DNA from: Kaistella montana
GTDB taxonomy: Bacteria; Bacteroidota; Bacteroidia; Flavobacteriales; Weeksellaceae
Assembly (NCBI RefSeq): GCF_024436175.1
Contig: NZ_JANFQP010000001.1
Span: 186,001 to 250,000 of the forward strand
Length of the DNA: 64,000 bases
Direction of reading: 5' to 3'
In this document: in pieces, positions 33,169 through 42,036 of the stretch
Numbering within the stretch: the first letter of the stretch is position 1
Layout of the letters: each line of letters starts with the position of its first letter
Made by a program: the position numbers and the translations under genes
The notes under the pieces: generated by a model
What the model saw: only the letters and a program-made list of their open reading frames with translations
Told to the model about the DNA's origin: nothing
Database searches by the model: none

Positions 33169-35322
33169 ATGAAAAATATAAAAATCTCAGCACTTTTTCT
33201 ATTATTAGGAAGTATTTCCCTGAACGCACAATCCCTAAAATCCCCCGACGGAAAGTTTGAAATGAACTTTCAGCTCAAGAGCGGAGTTCCTTATTATAAC
33301 CTAAAATACCAAGGAAAAACCGTTGTTGAAGATTCTAAATTAGGATTAAGACTTTTGCGAGATGGCGATATTCAGTTTGCTTCCGAAATTGAAAATAAAG
33401 ACCAAAAAGGCAAAGATTTATCAGGAGGATTTACCAAAACAGCTGAAAAATTTGATTCCAAAAACGAAAGTTGGAATCCAATTATGGGCGAGAAAAAATC
33501 GTATGTCAATCACTACAACGAACTTGCGGTAACCCTCAATCAGGATGCGAATGATCGTCATATTGTATTGAAATTCAGATTGTTTAATGATGGACTTGGT
33601 TTTAGGTATGAGTTCCCACAACAAAAAAATCTGAACTATTTCATCATCAAAGAAGAAGATTCTGAAATCGATTTGCCAACCGATATGAAAGCTTGGTGGC
33701 TTGCCGGAGATTACGATTCTCAAGAATACCAAACTCAGACGACCAATCTTTCGGAAATTCCTGCAAAATGGCCAACTTCCTATGATGGAAATGCTTCGCA
33801 AACTTTAATTAAAAACGCGGTTCAAACTCCTTTAATGCTTAAAAAAGAAGGAAAGGACCAATTGTACGTGAACATTGCTGAAGCTGCGGTAATTAATTAT
33901 CCTGCTTCCAACCTGGAATTGGATGCTGCTCAATTTAAATTTAAAACCCACCTAACCCCTGATGGACAAGGCGCAAAAGGATATATTCAAACGCCGGCGG
34001 TTTCTCCTTGGAGAACCATTATTGCTTCCCCAAAAGCGGAAGAAGTTTTGGCTTCGAAAATGATTTTTAACCTTAATGAACCGACTGAATATAAAGATAC
34101 TTCCTACATTAAACCTACAAAATATATGGGTGTTTGGTGGGAAATGATCATCGGAAAATCCAATTGGTCTTATTCCACAGCGAACAACGTACACATCGGA
34201 AAAACCGATTTTTCTAAACTCACACCGAACGGAAACCACGCTGCCAATAATACTAAAGTGAAAGAGTACATCGATTTTGCATCAGCAAATGGTTTCGATG
34301 CTTTACTTATCGAAGGTTGGAACGCAGGTTGGGAAGATTGGTTCGGGCACAGCAAAGAATTTGTATTCGATTTCGTGACGCCTTATCCTGATTTTGATAT
34401 TAAAATGTTGAATGACTACGCTCATTCCAAAAATATGAAACTCATCATGCACCACGAAACTTCGGGTTCGGCAACCAATTACGAAAGATGGGCAGATGAT
34501 GCTTTCAAATTGATGAACAAGTATGGCTACGACGCTGTGAAAACAGGTTATGTAGGAAATATTATTCCGAGAGGAGAACACCATTATTCACAATGGATGA
34601 TCAATCATTATTTAAGAATTGCAGAGAAAGCCAATGATTATAAAATCATGGTTAATTCCCATGAATCTGTTCGCCCAACAGGTTTGAACAGAACCTATCC
34701 AAACTGGATTGCTGCAGAAGCCGCACGTGGAACTGAATTCGAAGCATTTGGAGGAAATAATCCCGATCACCAAACCATTTTGCCATTTACCCGATTCATG
34801 GGTGGACCGATGGATTACACACCGGGAATCTTCCAGACTAAATTCGATTATTATTTCCCAGGTGATAAACGTTTTGTGAAAACTACCTTGGCAAAGCAGT
34901 TGGCACTGTATGTGGTGATGTATTCTCCGCTTCAGATGGCTGCTGATTTACCTGAAAACTACGCAAGACATATGGATGCATTCCAATTTATCAAAGACGT
35001 TGCTTTGGATTGGGATGATACCAAAATTTTGGCTGCTGAACCAGGAGATTATATCCATACTGCCCGTAAAACCAAAGGAAAAGACGAGTGGTTCGTAGGC
35101 GGAATTACCGATGAAAATGCTAGAAACTTCACGGTAGATTTTTCTTTCCTTCCAAAAGGGAAAAAATACGAAGCAACCGTTTACGCAGATGGCGATGATG
35201 CGGATTACATCAACAATCCACAGTCTTACAAAATCTATAAAAAAACAGTTACAAGTTCCTCTAAACTACCGATGAAACTCGTGAGAAGTGGCGGATATGC
35301 AATTTCTGTTAAAGTAAAATAA
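33169..35322 (+). CDS. susB: GH97 alpha-glucosidase SusB
   Basis: Periplasmic exo-alpha-glucosidase releasing glucose from maltooligosaccharides with inversion. Signal peptide ending LNAQ. The 717 residues match GH97 with an N-terminal beta-sandwich, a (beta/alpha)8 barrel and a C-terminal domain. The acidic residues known from Bacteroides SusB are visible: Glu in KLIMHHETSGSATNYERW, Glu in MVNSHESVRPTGLNRTYP and Glu in ARGTEFEAFGG. The calcium-binding region is likely intact. The gene starts a new unit after the susF terminator, but no convincing -7 box was found. A strong terminator sits between it and susA. Confidence 0.93.
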   Translation: MKNIKISALFLLLGSISLNAQSLKSPDGKFEMNFQLKSGVPYYNLKYQGKTVVEDSKLGLRLLRDGDIQFASEIENKDQKGKDLSGGFTKTAEKFDSKNESWNPIMGEKKSYVNHYNELAVTLNQDANDRHIVLKFRLFNDGLGFRYEFPQQKNLNYFIIKEEDSEIDLPTDMKAWWLAGDYDSQEYQTQTTNLSEIPAKWPTSYDGNASQTLIKNAVQTPLMLKKEGKDQLYVNIAEAAVINYPASNLELDAAQFKFKTHLTPDGQGAKGYIQTPAVSPWRTIIASPKAEEVLASKMIFNLNEPTEYKDTSYIKPTKYMGVWWEMIIGKSNWSYSTANNVHIGKTDFSKLTPNGNHAANNTKVKEYIDFASANGFDALLIEGWNAGWEDWFGHSKEFVFDFVTPYPDFDIKMLNDYAHSKNMKLIMHHETSGSATNYERWADDAFKLMNKYGYDAVKTGYVGNIIPRGEHHYSQWMINHYLRIAEKANDYKIMVNSHESVRPTGLNRTYPNWIAAEAARGTEFEAFGGNNPDHQTILPFTRFMGGPMDYTPGIFQTKFDYYFPGDKRFVKTTLAKQLALYVVMYSPLQMAADLPENYARHMDAFQFIKDVALDWDDTKILAAEPGDYIHTARKTKGKDEWFVGGITDENARNFTVDFSFLPKGKKYEATVYADGDDADYINNPQSYKIYKKTVTSSSKLPMKLVRSGGYAISVKVK

Positions 35323-35332
35323 ACTCAACCAC

Positions 35333-35368
35333 ACCTTGCAGGTTTCTTCAACCTGTAAGGTTTTTTTT
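35333..35368 (+). terminator. Strong terminator between susB and susA
   Basis: ACCTTGCAGGTT (35333-35344) pairs with AACCTGTAAGGT (35350-35361) over 12 pairs with one wobble, loop TCTTC, then eight T (35361-35368). The susA ATG follows after 6 bases, leaving no room for a promoter between. Confidence 0.88.
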
Positions 35369-35374
35369 GAAAAT

Positions 35375-37231
35375 ATGAAAAAATCACTTTTGTTTATTCT
35401 TATTTCGGCTCTTTCTTTTGGACAAATTCAGAAGGTGGAACCCGCTTTTTGGTGGAAAGGAATGAAGAATCCGGAACTTCAGATTTTAGTTTACGGAAAA
35501 GATATTTCTAAATATTCGGTAGAACTTTCTGACCAAATTCAGATTAAAGATTTAACCAAAACCGAAAACCCCAATTATGTATTCATCACCGTGAATACTA
35601 ATGAAATCAACCGTTCTCTTTTTAAAATTAATTTTAAAGAAAATAACAAAACCGTTTATTCCTATAAATATGAACTCAAAAACAGAAAACCCAATTCTGC
35701 CAACAGAGCATCGTACACTTCGAAAGATGTGATGTATCTAATTATGCCCGATCGGTTTGCCAACGGGGATCTATCCAATGACTCCCAAAAAAACCTTACC
35801 GATAAAGCTAATAGAAATGCACCGAGCGGAAGACACGGCGGAGATTTGCGAGGGATTATCAATAATCTCGATTATCTTCAAAATTTGGGTGCTACTGCAC
35901 TTTGGCTGACTCCGGTGAACGAAGACAATGAAAAAAGAACTTCCTACCATGGCTACGCACAAACCGATCTTTACCAAATCGATGGTCGATACGGAACCAA
36001 TGAAGAATATCTGGAACTTTCCCAAGAATTGCAAAAACGAGGAATGAAGCTCGTTCAGGATTATGTGACTAATCACTGGGGAATTTCGCATTGGCTGATT
36101 CAGGATTTGCCTACCAAAGCCTGGATTCACCAATTTCCGGATGGGGAAGGGAAGTATGGTTTCAAAAGATCCAATTACAGAACCACTTCTCAGTTTGACA
36201 CCAATGTCGCAGAAATCGATAAAAAAGAAGCCTTAAACGGTTGGTTCGATACCACGATGCCTGATTTGAATCAAAGCAATCCTTTGGTTTTGAAATATTT
36301 AACGCAAAACGCAATTTGGTGGATTGAATATGCGGAATTAGGCGGAATGCGCGTGGATACCTATCCTTACAACAACAAAGAAGCCATGGCAAAATGGGCG
36401 AAAGCTATTACTGACGAATATCCGAATTTCAATATCGTGGGCGAGGCATGGATGTACAGCCCGGCGCATATTTCCTATTGGCAAAAAAATTCCAGGATTG
36501 CGGAAATTGATGGCTATAATTCCCATTTACCGGCAGTGATGGATTTTACTTTGTACACCGATTTACCTGTTGCACTGAAGGAAGAAGACGGTTGGGACAA
36601 AGGAATGATCAAGCTTTATAATGTATTCGGAAACGATTTTCTCTATCCCGACATCAACAATATTCTCGTCTTTTTTGAAAACCACGATACCGAAAGATTC
36701 AATGAGATTTTCAATGGAGATTCGAGGTATTACAAAATAGCACTGACTTTAATTTCCACCGTTCGAGGAATTCCGCAGATTTATTATGGTTCCGAAATTG
36801 GAATGCGTGGTGACAAAAATAAAGGGGGTGATGCCGATATCCGAAGAGATTTTCCGGGTGGTTGGAAAGGGGATTCGCAAAATGCCTTTAACCCGAAAAC
36901 CCAAACTCCTGAGCAACAAGATTTCTATAATTTTACCCAAAAAATATTGAATTGGAGAAAAGGAAAAGATGTCATCCACAACGGAAAAACCAAGCATTAT
37001 ATGCCAAAAGAAAAGGTATATGTCTATTTCCGATACAATGACAAGGAAAAAGTAATGGTGGTTATCAACAACAACGAAAAAGAGCAAACCTTTGATTTAA
37101 GCCGTTTCGCAGAATCTTTATCAGGAGTTTCTGCCGGAAAAGATGTGATTTCAGGAAAAGATTTTTCGATCAATCCACAAAATAAACTCACCGTTTCGGG
37201 AAAATCTTCCTTAATTTTAGAGTTAAAATAA
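35375..37231 (+). CDS. susA: GH13 alpha-amylase/neopullulanase SusA
   Basis: Periplasmic enzyme cutting alpha-1,4 bonds of imported maltooligosaccharides. It starts with signal peptide MKKSLLFILISALSFGQ (618 residues in all), then a cyclomaltodextrinase-type N-domain (AFWWKGMKNPELQILVYG), the GH13 barrel with GMRVDTYPYNNKEAM (nucleophile Asp), VGEAWMYSP (acid Glu) and FFENHDTERF (third Asp), and a C-terminal beta domain. There is no lipobox, so it is soluble and periplasmic rather than a SusG-like surface enzyme. A frame start at 35336 would lie in the terminator stem; ATG 35375 is chosen. Confidence 0.93.
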   Translation: MKKSLLFILISALSFGQIQKVEPAFWWKGMKNPELQILVYGKDISKYSVELSDQIQIKDLTKTENPNYVFITVNTNEINRSLFKINFKENNKTVYSYKYELKNRKPNSANRASYTSKDVMYLIMPDRFANGDLSNDSQKNLTDKANRNAPSGRHGGDLRGIINNLDYLQNLGATALWLTPVNEDNEKRTSYHGYAQTDLYQIDGRYGTNEEYLELSQELQKRGMKLVQDYVTNHWGISHWLIQDLPTKAWIHQFPDGEGKYGFKRSNYRTTSQFDTNVAEIDKKEALNGWFDTTMPDLNQSNPLVLKYLTQNAIWWIEYAELGGMRVDTYPYNNKEAMAKWAKAITDEYPNFNIVGEAWMYSPAHISYWQKNSRIAEIDGYNSHLPAVMDFTLYTDLPVALKEEDGWDKGMIKLYNVFGNDFLYPDINNILVFFENHDTERFNEIFNGDSRYYKIALTLISTVRGIPQIYYGSEIGMRGDKNKGGDADIRRDFPGGWKGDSQNAFNPKTQTPEQQDFYNFTQKILNWRKGKDVIHNGKTKHYMPKEKVYVYFRYNDKEKVMVVINNNEKEQTFDLSRFAESLSGVSAGKDVISGKDFSINPQNKLTVSGKSSLILELK

Positions 37232-37278
37232 TTCTGAATCCTTTGTGCTAAAAACAAACACTAACCAAAATGATTACT

Positions 37279-37803
37279 ATGAAAAAAATAACTTTTATTG
37301 GAATTTTGTTGTTGATTTTCAATTTTTCCGCAACAGTTTCAGCCCAGAAAAAAGGCTTCTACGAAAACGTTCAGAAGAAAAATGTCGCTAAAGTTCTCGA
37401 CGATTTGAATGCTTTCGCTGCCGCTGCAGATTATACCAATTATTTCGATCTGTATGCCGAAGAATCCACTTTCATCGGAACCGATGCCACTGAAGTCTGG
37501 AACAAAAAAGAATTCATGGTTTGGGCAAAACCCTTTTTCGACAAAGGAAAAGCTTGGAATTTCATTTCATTGAAAAGAAATATCACCTTCAGCAAAGATG
37601 GCAATTACGCTTGGTTTGATGAGGTTTTAGATACCCAAATGAAAATCTGTCGCGGTTCTGGTGTCCTCGAAAAAATCGGTGGCAAATGGAAAATCCGACA
37701 ATATGTATTATCGACTACTGTTCCCAATGAGGTGATCGATGAGGTGGTGAAGGCGAAAACTCCTATCGAAGATTCCCTCCTGAAAAATTTAAAGAATCAA
37801 TAA
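37279..37803 (+). CDS. Secreted SnoaL/NTF2-like protein
   Basis: A 174-residue exported protein. The signal peptide (KKITFIGILLLIFNFSA) ends near SAQKK. The mature part is a cone-shaped NTF2-like fold (LDDLNAFAAAADYTNYFDLY, then FIGTDATEVWNKKEFMVWAK, then SKDGNYAWFDEVL), as in DUF4440 or SnoaL-like proteins. Such folds bind small ligands or catalyse simple reactions, and the role here is not known. It starts 47 bases after susA and 30 bases before the sugar transporter, so it is probably part of the starch locus. Met 37279 is preferred over 37270 because it gives a clean signal peptide. Confidence 0.82.
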   Translation: MKKITFIGILLLIFNFSATVSAQKKGFYENVQKKNVAKVLDDLNAFAAAADYTNYFDLYAEESTFIGTDATEVWNKKEFMVWAKPFFDKGKAWNFISLKRNITFSKDGNYAWFDEVLDTQMKICRGSGVLEKIGGKWKIRQYVLSTTVPNEVIDEVVKAKTPIEDSLLKNLKNQ

Positions 37804-37833
37804 TTTTTGAATATCCAATTTACCTAAAGCATT

Positions 37834-39216
37834 ATGGCAAAAAAAATAAAACCTAACCTCAGTATCGCTCAAATTATCAATATGAGTATGGGGTTTCTCG
37901 GAATCCAAATGGCATTTGGTCTGCAGAACGGAAATGCAAGTAGAATCCTCGCCAACCTCGGCGCAGATGTTCACGAGCTATCTTGGTTCTGGCTCGTTGC
38001 GCCTATTACGGGCCTTATCGTGCAACCGATTATCGGTCACATGGGCGATAATACTTGGAGTCCGCTCGGACGTAGAAAACCTTACTTTTTAATCGGGGCT
38101 GTTCTTTGCGCCATCGGTTTGGTGCTCCTTCCCAATGCAGCTTCTGTTACCCATTTAATCGCAGCCAATGTTTTGCTTTTGGCCGTTATTTTCCTCGCGA
38201 TGATGGATTTTTCCGTGAATATCGCGATGGAACCTTTCCGTGCGTTGGTCGGCGATATGTTGCCGAAACATCAAGGTACAATAGGGTTTTCGGTACAAAC
38301 TATTTTGATCGGAATTGGCGCCGTTATCGGTTCCGAAATGCCCAATTGGCTTACCAAACTTGGCGTTTCCAATGTTGCTGAGAAAGGCTTCGTTGCAGAT
38401 AATGTGATTTATGCATTTTACGTAGGCGCCGCGGTGCTTATTCTTTCCATTCTATACACCATTTTCACTACCAGAGAATACTCACCACAAGAATTTGCCG
38501 ACTTTTCTGACGATAAGCAAGAGCCGGAACATTCCAAATTCATGGATATTTTCAAAGATTTTGCTACCATTCCGCCTTTGATGAAGAAGTTGGGTGCCGT
38601 GCAATTTTTCTCTTGGTTTGCTTTGTTTACCATGTGGGTTTTCACCACAAGTGCTTTGGCGACTCACCATTTCGGTTTAGCGCCCGAAGATACCCATTCC
38701 GATGCGTTCAATAATGCCGGAAACCTTACAGGACACCTTTTCGGATTGTATAATTTATTTGCCATTCCTTTCGCATTCCTTTTAACCCCAATTGCCAAGG
38801 CGATAGGCAAAAAACAAACCCACGCTTTGGCTTTATTTGCAGGCGGTTTGGGTTTAATTTCCATGTTCTTTATTAAAGACACTGGGATGTTATGGATCTC
38901 CATGGTCGGTTTAGGTTTCGCGTGGGCAAGTATTCTCGCGATGCCTTATGCAATGCTTATTGATGCCATTCCACAGCGCAAAATGGGCGTTTACATGGGA
39001 ATATTCAATTTCTTCATTGTAATTCCGCAAATCATCAACGGAGTTTTCGGAGGCCCGATTGTGAAAAACCTTTTCGGAAATATGGCCATCGACTATGTCG
39101 TAGTAGGAGGGATCTGCATGATTGTAGCAGCTGCCGTTACGATGTTTTTAATTAAAGACGAAACCCCAGAAACCCCTAAAGAAATCGAAGAAGAAATCCA
39201 GCAGGTGCATTTTTAA
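37834..39216 (+). CDS. Major facilitator sugar transporter, SLC45/maltose type
   Basis: A 460-residue inner-membrane transporter with 12 membrane helices. The SLC45/plant sucrose transporter motif GDNTWSPLGRRKPYF (loop between helices 2 and 3) is clear, and a matching loop is in the second half (AIPQRKMGVYMGIFN). Related flavobacterial proteins next to susA/susB import maltose or glucose across the inner membrane. The last gene of the locus, so it completes transport after SusC and the hydrolases. A terminator follows at 39274. Substrate is inferred from context. Confidence 0.87.
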   Translation: MAKKIKPNLSIAQIINMSMGFLGIQMAFGLQNGNASRILANLGADVHELSWFWLVAPITGLIVQPIIGHMGDNTWSPLGRRKPYFLIGAVLCAIGLVLLPNAASVTHLIAANVLLLAVIFLAMMDFSVNIAMEPFRALVGDMLPKHQGTIGFSVQTILIGIGAVIGSEMPNWLTKLGVSNVAEKGFVADNVIYAFYVGAAVLILSILYTIFTTREYSPQEFADFSDDKQEPEHSKFMDIFKDFATIPPLMKKLGAVQFFSWFALFTMWVFTTSALATHHFGLAPEDTHSDAFNNAGNLTGHLFGLYNLFAIPFAFLLTPIAKAIGKKQTHALALFAGGLGLISMFFIKDTGMLWISMVGLGFAWASILAMPYAMLIDAIPQRKMGVYMGIFNFFIVIPQIINGVFGGPIVKNLFGNMAIDYVVVGGICMIVAAAVTMFLIKDETPETPKEIEEEIQQVHF

Positions 39217-39273
39217 AATTGATTTTTGATCAACTACCTCAATCGATCCCAAAAAAATATCATACATTTATAG

Positions 39274-39312
39274 TCCTTAAAGCCTCAAAAACTTTAAGGA
39301 TTTTTATTTTTA
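39274..39312 (+). terminator. Terminator at the end of the starch locus
   Basis: TCCTTAAAG (39274-39282) pairs with CTTTAAGGA (39292-39300), followed by a T-rich tail. It marks the end of the Sus locus. Confidence 0.85.
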
Positions 39313-39322
39313 ATATTTTCAA

Positions 39323-40324
39323 ATGAAGTTGATATTCAAGATTTTCACCAAACAAAACACCTTTCTGTTCCTCTTGGCATCGATGGTTTTGCTCGCCAAA
39401 TTCGTTCCGTTTCGTCCGTCTTATAACCAATGGTTCCCGCTCTCGTCCTTCATCGATTGGGGAATCGCAGGAATATTTCTCTTATATGGTCTCAAGCTCA
39501 ACCTCAAAGAAGTCTTGAAAGACGTCTCCAATTGGAAACTCCATCTTTTAATTCAGTCCGCAACCTTTCTCCTTTTTCCTTTTCTGGTGTTCATTTTTTA
39601 TCCCGCCTTTCGAGATACTGCGTATTATAGCATGTGGTTATCGGTGTTTTTCCTGGCAAGCCTTCCTTCCACGGTTTCCTCATCCGTGGTGATGGTTTCT
39701 ATCGCCAAAGGAAATGTCACCTCTGCCATTTTTAATGCCTCTATTTCTGGGCTGATTGGTATTGTGATGACTCCGCTTCTGATGAGTTTCTTCTTAAATG
39801 CAAACCCTGAAAACGCTGACCAAACCGAAATCGTTGAGCAGTTGTTGCTTAAAGTTCTGCTTCCTATTATTTTAGGGATAGCTTTGAATCCTTTCTTTAA
39901 AAAATGGGTAACGCGGTATTCCAATATCATTTCAGAGTTCGATCGGCTCATCATTCTTTTGATTGTTTACGAAAGTTTTTCCACCGCATTTATTGAAAAT
40001 ATTTTTGCCTCAGTACCAAGTTTTGTCTTTTTACTCTTGACTTTCAGTGTCGTTTCTTTATTTTTTATGACCTATCATATCATTCAATTCATTGCCAGAA
40101 AAATGAATTTTAAACCCAAAGAAATCATCACGGCAACCTTTTGTGGTTCCAAAAAATCCTTGGTACATGGTAGTTTGTTTTTGCTTGTTTTAGGAATTCC
40201 GGATGATCAGAAAGTGCTTTTCCTTTTACCGGTGATGATTTATCATAGTTTTCAATTGTTTTATGTAAGCTGGCTTGCCAACAAAATTGCCCAACGAAAT
40301 CCTCAGGAATCAGAAGCATTTTAA
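39323..40324 (+). CDS. Bile acid:sodium symporter-family transporter
   Basis: A 333-residue membrane protein with about ten helices, of the BASS/YfeH type. FIDWGIAGIFLLYGLKLN near the start and SLPSTVSSSVVMVSIAKGN in the middle match the family's conserved crossing segments, and TATFCGSKKSLVHGSLFLLV near the end is the second conserved crossover. It likely moves an organic anion with sodium; the substrate is unknown. It lies after the starch-locus terminator with only 22 bases to the start, so a promoter could overlap the terminator tail. Confidence 0.85.
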   Translation: MKLIFKIFTKQNTFLFLLASMVLLAKFVPFRPSYNQWFPLSSFIDWGIAGIFLLYGLKLNLKEVLKDVSNWKLHLLIQSATFLLFPFLVFIFYPAFRDTAYYSMWLSVFFLASLPSTVSSSVVMVSIAKGNVTSAIFNASISGLIGIVMTPLLMSFFLNANPENADQTEIVEQLLLKVLLPIILGIALNPFFKKWVTRYSNIISEFDRLIILLIVYESFSTAFIENIFASVPSFVFLLLTFSVVSLFFMTYHIIQFIARKMNFKPKEIITATFCGSKKSLVHGSLFLLVLGIPDDQKVLFLLPVMIYHSFQLFYVSWLANKIAQRNPQESEAF

Positions 40325-40370
40325 AGCTTTGTTCTTACCTTATGTCAATGGTTTTGAAACTTATAAATGG

Positions 40371-40378
40371 TAGATTTG
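40371..40378 (+). promoter_or_regulatory. -7 box for the pirin gene
   Basis: TAGATTTG, exact consensus. An alternative upstream ATG at 40367 overlaps it and is therefore rejected; the real start is 40409. Confidence 0.6.
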
Positions 40379-40408
40379 TATCATTATAAATCATTAAAAT
40401 ATACCGTT

Positions 40409-41122
40409 ATGAAAACAATATATCACCAAGCAGAAACCCGTGGCTTCGCAGACCACGGTTGGTTAAAATCCCATCACACTTTTAGTTTTGCCAACTATTA
40501 CAACCCAGAAAGAATGAATTTCGGTGCTCTTCGCGTTTTAAACGACGACCAAGTAGCTTCAGGAATGGGTTTCGGAACTCATCCACACCGAGATATGGAA
40601 ATTATTTCCATTCCTTTGGAAGGCGATTTGGAGCATAAAGATTCTATGGGAACTACAGCAGTAATCAGAAAAGGAGAAATCCAGGTAATGAGCGCCGGAA
40701 CCGGAGTCATGCACAGCGAGTATAATAAAAATAAAGACGAGCTTGTAAAGTTTTTACAGATTTGGGTGATCCCGAATAAGATGAATGTTACCCCGCGTTA
40801 CGACCAAATCAGCATTAAGGAAAACGAAAAAATCAACGATTTCCAACAAATTCTTTCGCCAAACACAGAAGATGAAGGCGTTTGGATTCATCAAAATGCA
40901 TGGTTCAATATGGCTAATTTTGAAGCTGGAAATGCTAAAGAATATCAAATTCATCAACCCGGAAACGGCGTTTATATTTTTGTTTTAAAAGGTTCCGCAA
41001 AAGTTGGCGATCAAATTTTAGAAACCAGAGACGGCTTCGGAATTTGGGAAACCGAAAGTTTTACTTTGGAAGCATTAGAAAATTCAGAAATTTTATTGAT
41101 GGAAGTTCCGATGAATATTTAA
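40409..41122 (+). CDS. Pirin-family bicupin protein
   Basis: A 237-residue cytoplasmic bicupin protein. The N-terminal cupin has the metal ligands in HPHRDMEIISIPLEGDLEHK and VMHSEYNKN, i.e. the H-x-H...E...H set, and the second cupin contains NAWFNMANFEAGNAKEY without ligands, as usual for pirins. Many bacterial pirins have quercetinase activity, others are redox sensors. Transcribed from the box at 40371, and followed after 30 bases by the FMN reductase on the same strand; a shared redox role is possible. Confidence 0.92.
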   Translation: MKTIYHQAETRGFADHGWLKSHHTFSFANYYNPERMNFGALRVLNDDQVASGMGFGTHPHRDMEIISIPLEGDLEHKDSMGTTAVIRKGEIQVMSAGTGVMHSEYNKNKDELVKFLQIWVIPNKMNVTPRYDQISIKENEKINDFQQILSPNTEDEGVWIHQNAWFNMANFEAGNAKEYQIHQPGNGVYIFVLKGSAKVGDQILETRDGFGIWETESFTLEALENSEILLMEVPMNI

Positions 41123-41152
41123 AATAGGTATCTTTTAAAAAAAATTGAAACA

Positions 41153-41689
41153 ATGAAAATACTCGCTTTTGCAGGAAGCAATTCTACGGTATCGATCAAC
41201 AAGAAGCTCGTTACCTTTGCTTCTACATTCTTCTCGGAAAATGAGGTGGAAATTTTAGATTTAAATGATTATGAAATGCCCATCTACAAAAGAGAAATCG
41301 AACTCGAATCCGGAATTCCGCAAACCGCATTAGATTTTGCGGCCAAGATTGACGCTTCTGATCTGATTTTGCTTTCCACCCCGGAAAACAACGGAAACTT
41401 TTCGGCAGTTTTCAAAAACTTGATGGATTGGATGTCTCGTATTAAAGGCAGAAAGATTTTTGCTGAAAAACCGATGTTTCTGATGGCAACTTCCGATGGA
41501 GCAAGAGGCGGAGCCAGCGTTTTAGAAATCGCTGAAAAAAGATTTCCTTTCGATGGAGCCAAAGTTTTAGAAGTATTTTCGCTCCCAAAATACAGCGAAA
41601 GTTTTGATCCTGAAAAAGGAATCACCCACGAAGAAAAACTCGCCGAACTGAAAGAAAAAGCAGAAAGCGTAAAACAAAAATTGAATTAA
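41153..41689 (+). CDS. NADPH-dependent FMN reductase-like flavoprotein
   Basis: A 178-residue flavodoxin-like protein. The FMN phosphate loop is ILAFAGSNSTVSINKKLV near the N-terminus; LLSTPENNGNFSAVFKNLMD and MLMATSDGARGGASVLE-like segments match the NADPH-dependent FMN reductase/YLR011W fold. Such proteins reduce flavins or quinones. It follows the pirin gene by 30 bases, probably in one transcript, and a clean terminator is at 41706. Confidence 0.9.
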   Translation: MKILAFAGSNSTVSINKKLVTFASTFFSENEVEILDLNDYEMPIYKREIELESGIPQTALDFAAKIDASDLILLSTPENNGNFSAVFKNLMDWMSRIKGRKIFAEKPMFLMATSDGARGGASVLEIAEKRFPFDGAKVLEVFSLPKYSESFDPEKGITHEEKLAELKEKAESVKQKLN

Positions 41690-41703
41690 AATAGATAAAA
41701 AAA

Positions 41704-41738
41704 AGAAGCTGCCTCAACACTGAAGCAGCTTTTTTTTG
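41704..41738 (+). terminator. Terminator after the FMN reductase
   Basis: AAGCTGC (41706-41712) pairs with GCAGCTT (41725-41731) and is followed by a T-run. The loop carries CTCAACACTGA. Confidence 0.85.
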
Positions 41739-41828
41739 TATCCAATTTTCAAAGTGGTGAAAAATTAAATTTTGTTAATATTTACAAACTACGCTGGTTG
41801 ATTGACAATTTTTGACGCAATTCATTAT

Positions 41829-41836
41829 TATATTTG
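41829..41836 (+). promoter_or_regulatory. -7 box of an orphan transcript
   Basis: TATATTTG, exact consensus, in an intergenic region. There is no ordinary gene before the terminator at 42004. TTGAC at 41802 lies 24 bases upstream as a possible -33 element. Confidence 0.5.
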
Positions 41837-41842
41837 TTAAAA

Positions 41843-42034
41843 ATTAAAATGATATGCAGAAACTCACTCACCTTATGAAAGTGATGCGCGAATATCTTGC
41901 ATCACAAATTTTTATCGATAAAAGTATTCTTTAAACCAATCAAATTGTTTTTTTTAAAGTGAAAATCATTCACCAAATCCCATATCTATATTAAATTAAA
42001 AAGAAATCCGCCTCAGTTCTGAGACGGATTTTTG
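41843..42034 (+). ncRNA. Candidate small RNA or small-peptide mRNA
   Basis: A unit bounded by a consensus -7 box and a strong terminator, about 190 bases long, in a gene-less stretch (41690-42036). It contains a perfect hairpin GTGATGC (41881-41887) with GCATCAC (41899-41905). Overlapping it is a short frame 41854-41934 coding for 26 residues, MQKLTHLMKVMREYLASQIF and then IDKSIL, with ATG 17 bases after the box. It is uncertain whether the RNA, the peptide or both are functional. Confidence 0.45.
42004..42034. terminator. Bidirectional terminator before the DUF808 gene
   Basis: AAATCCG-C-CTCAG (42004-42016) pairs with CTGAG-A-CGGATTT (42019-42031), TT loop, one internal mismatch. It serves the orphan plus-strand unit and the convergent DUF808 gene. 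Confidence 0.85.
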
Positions 42035-42036
42035 TA

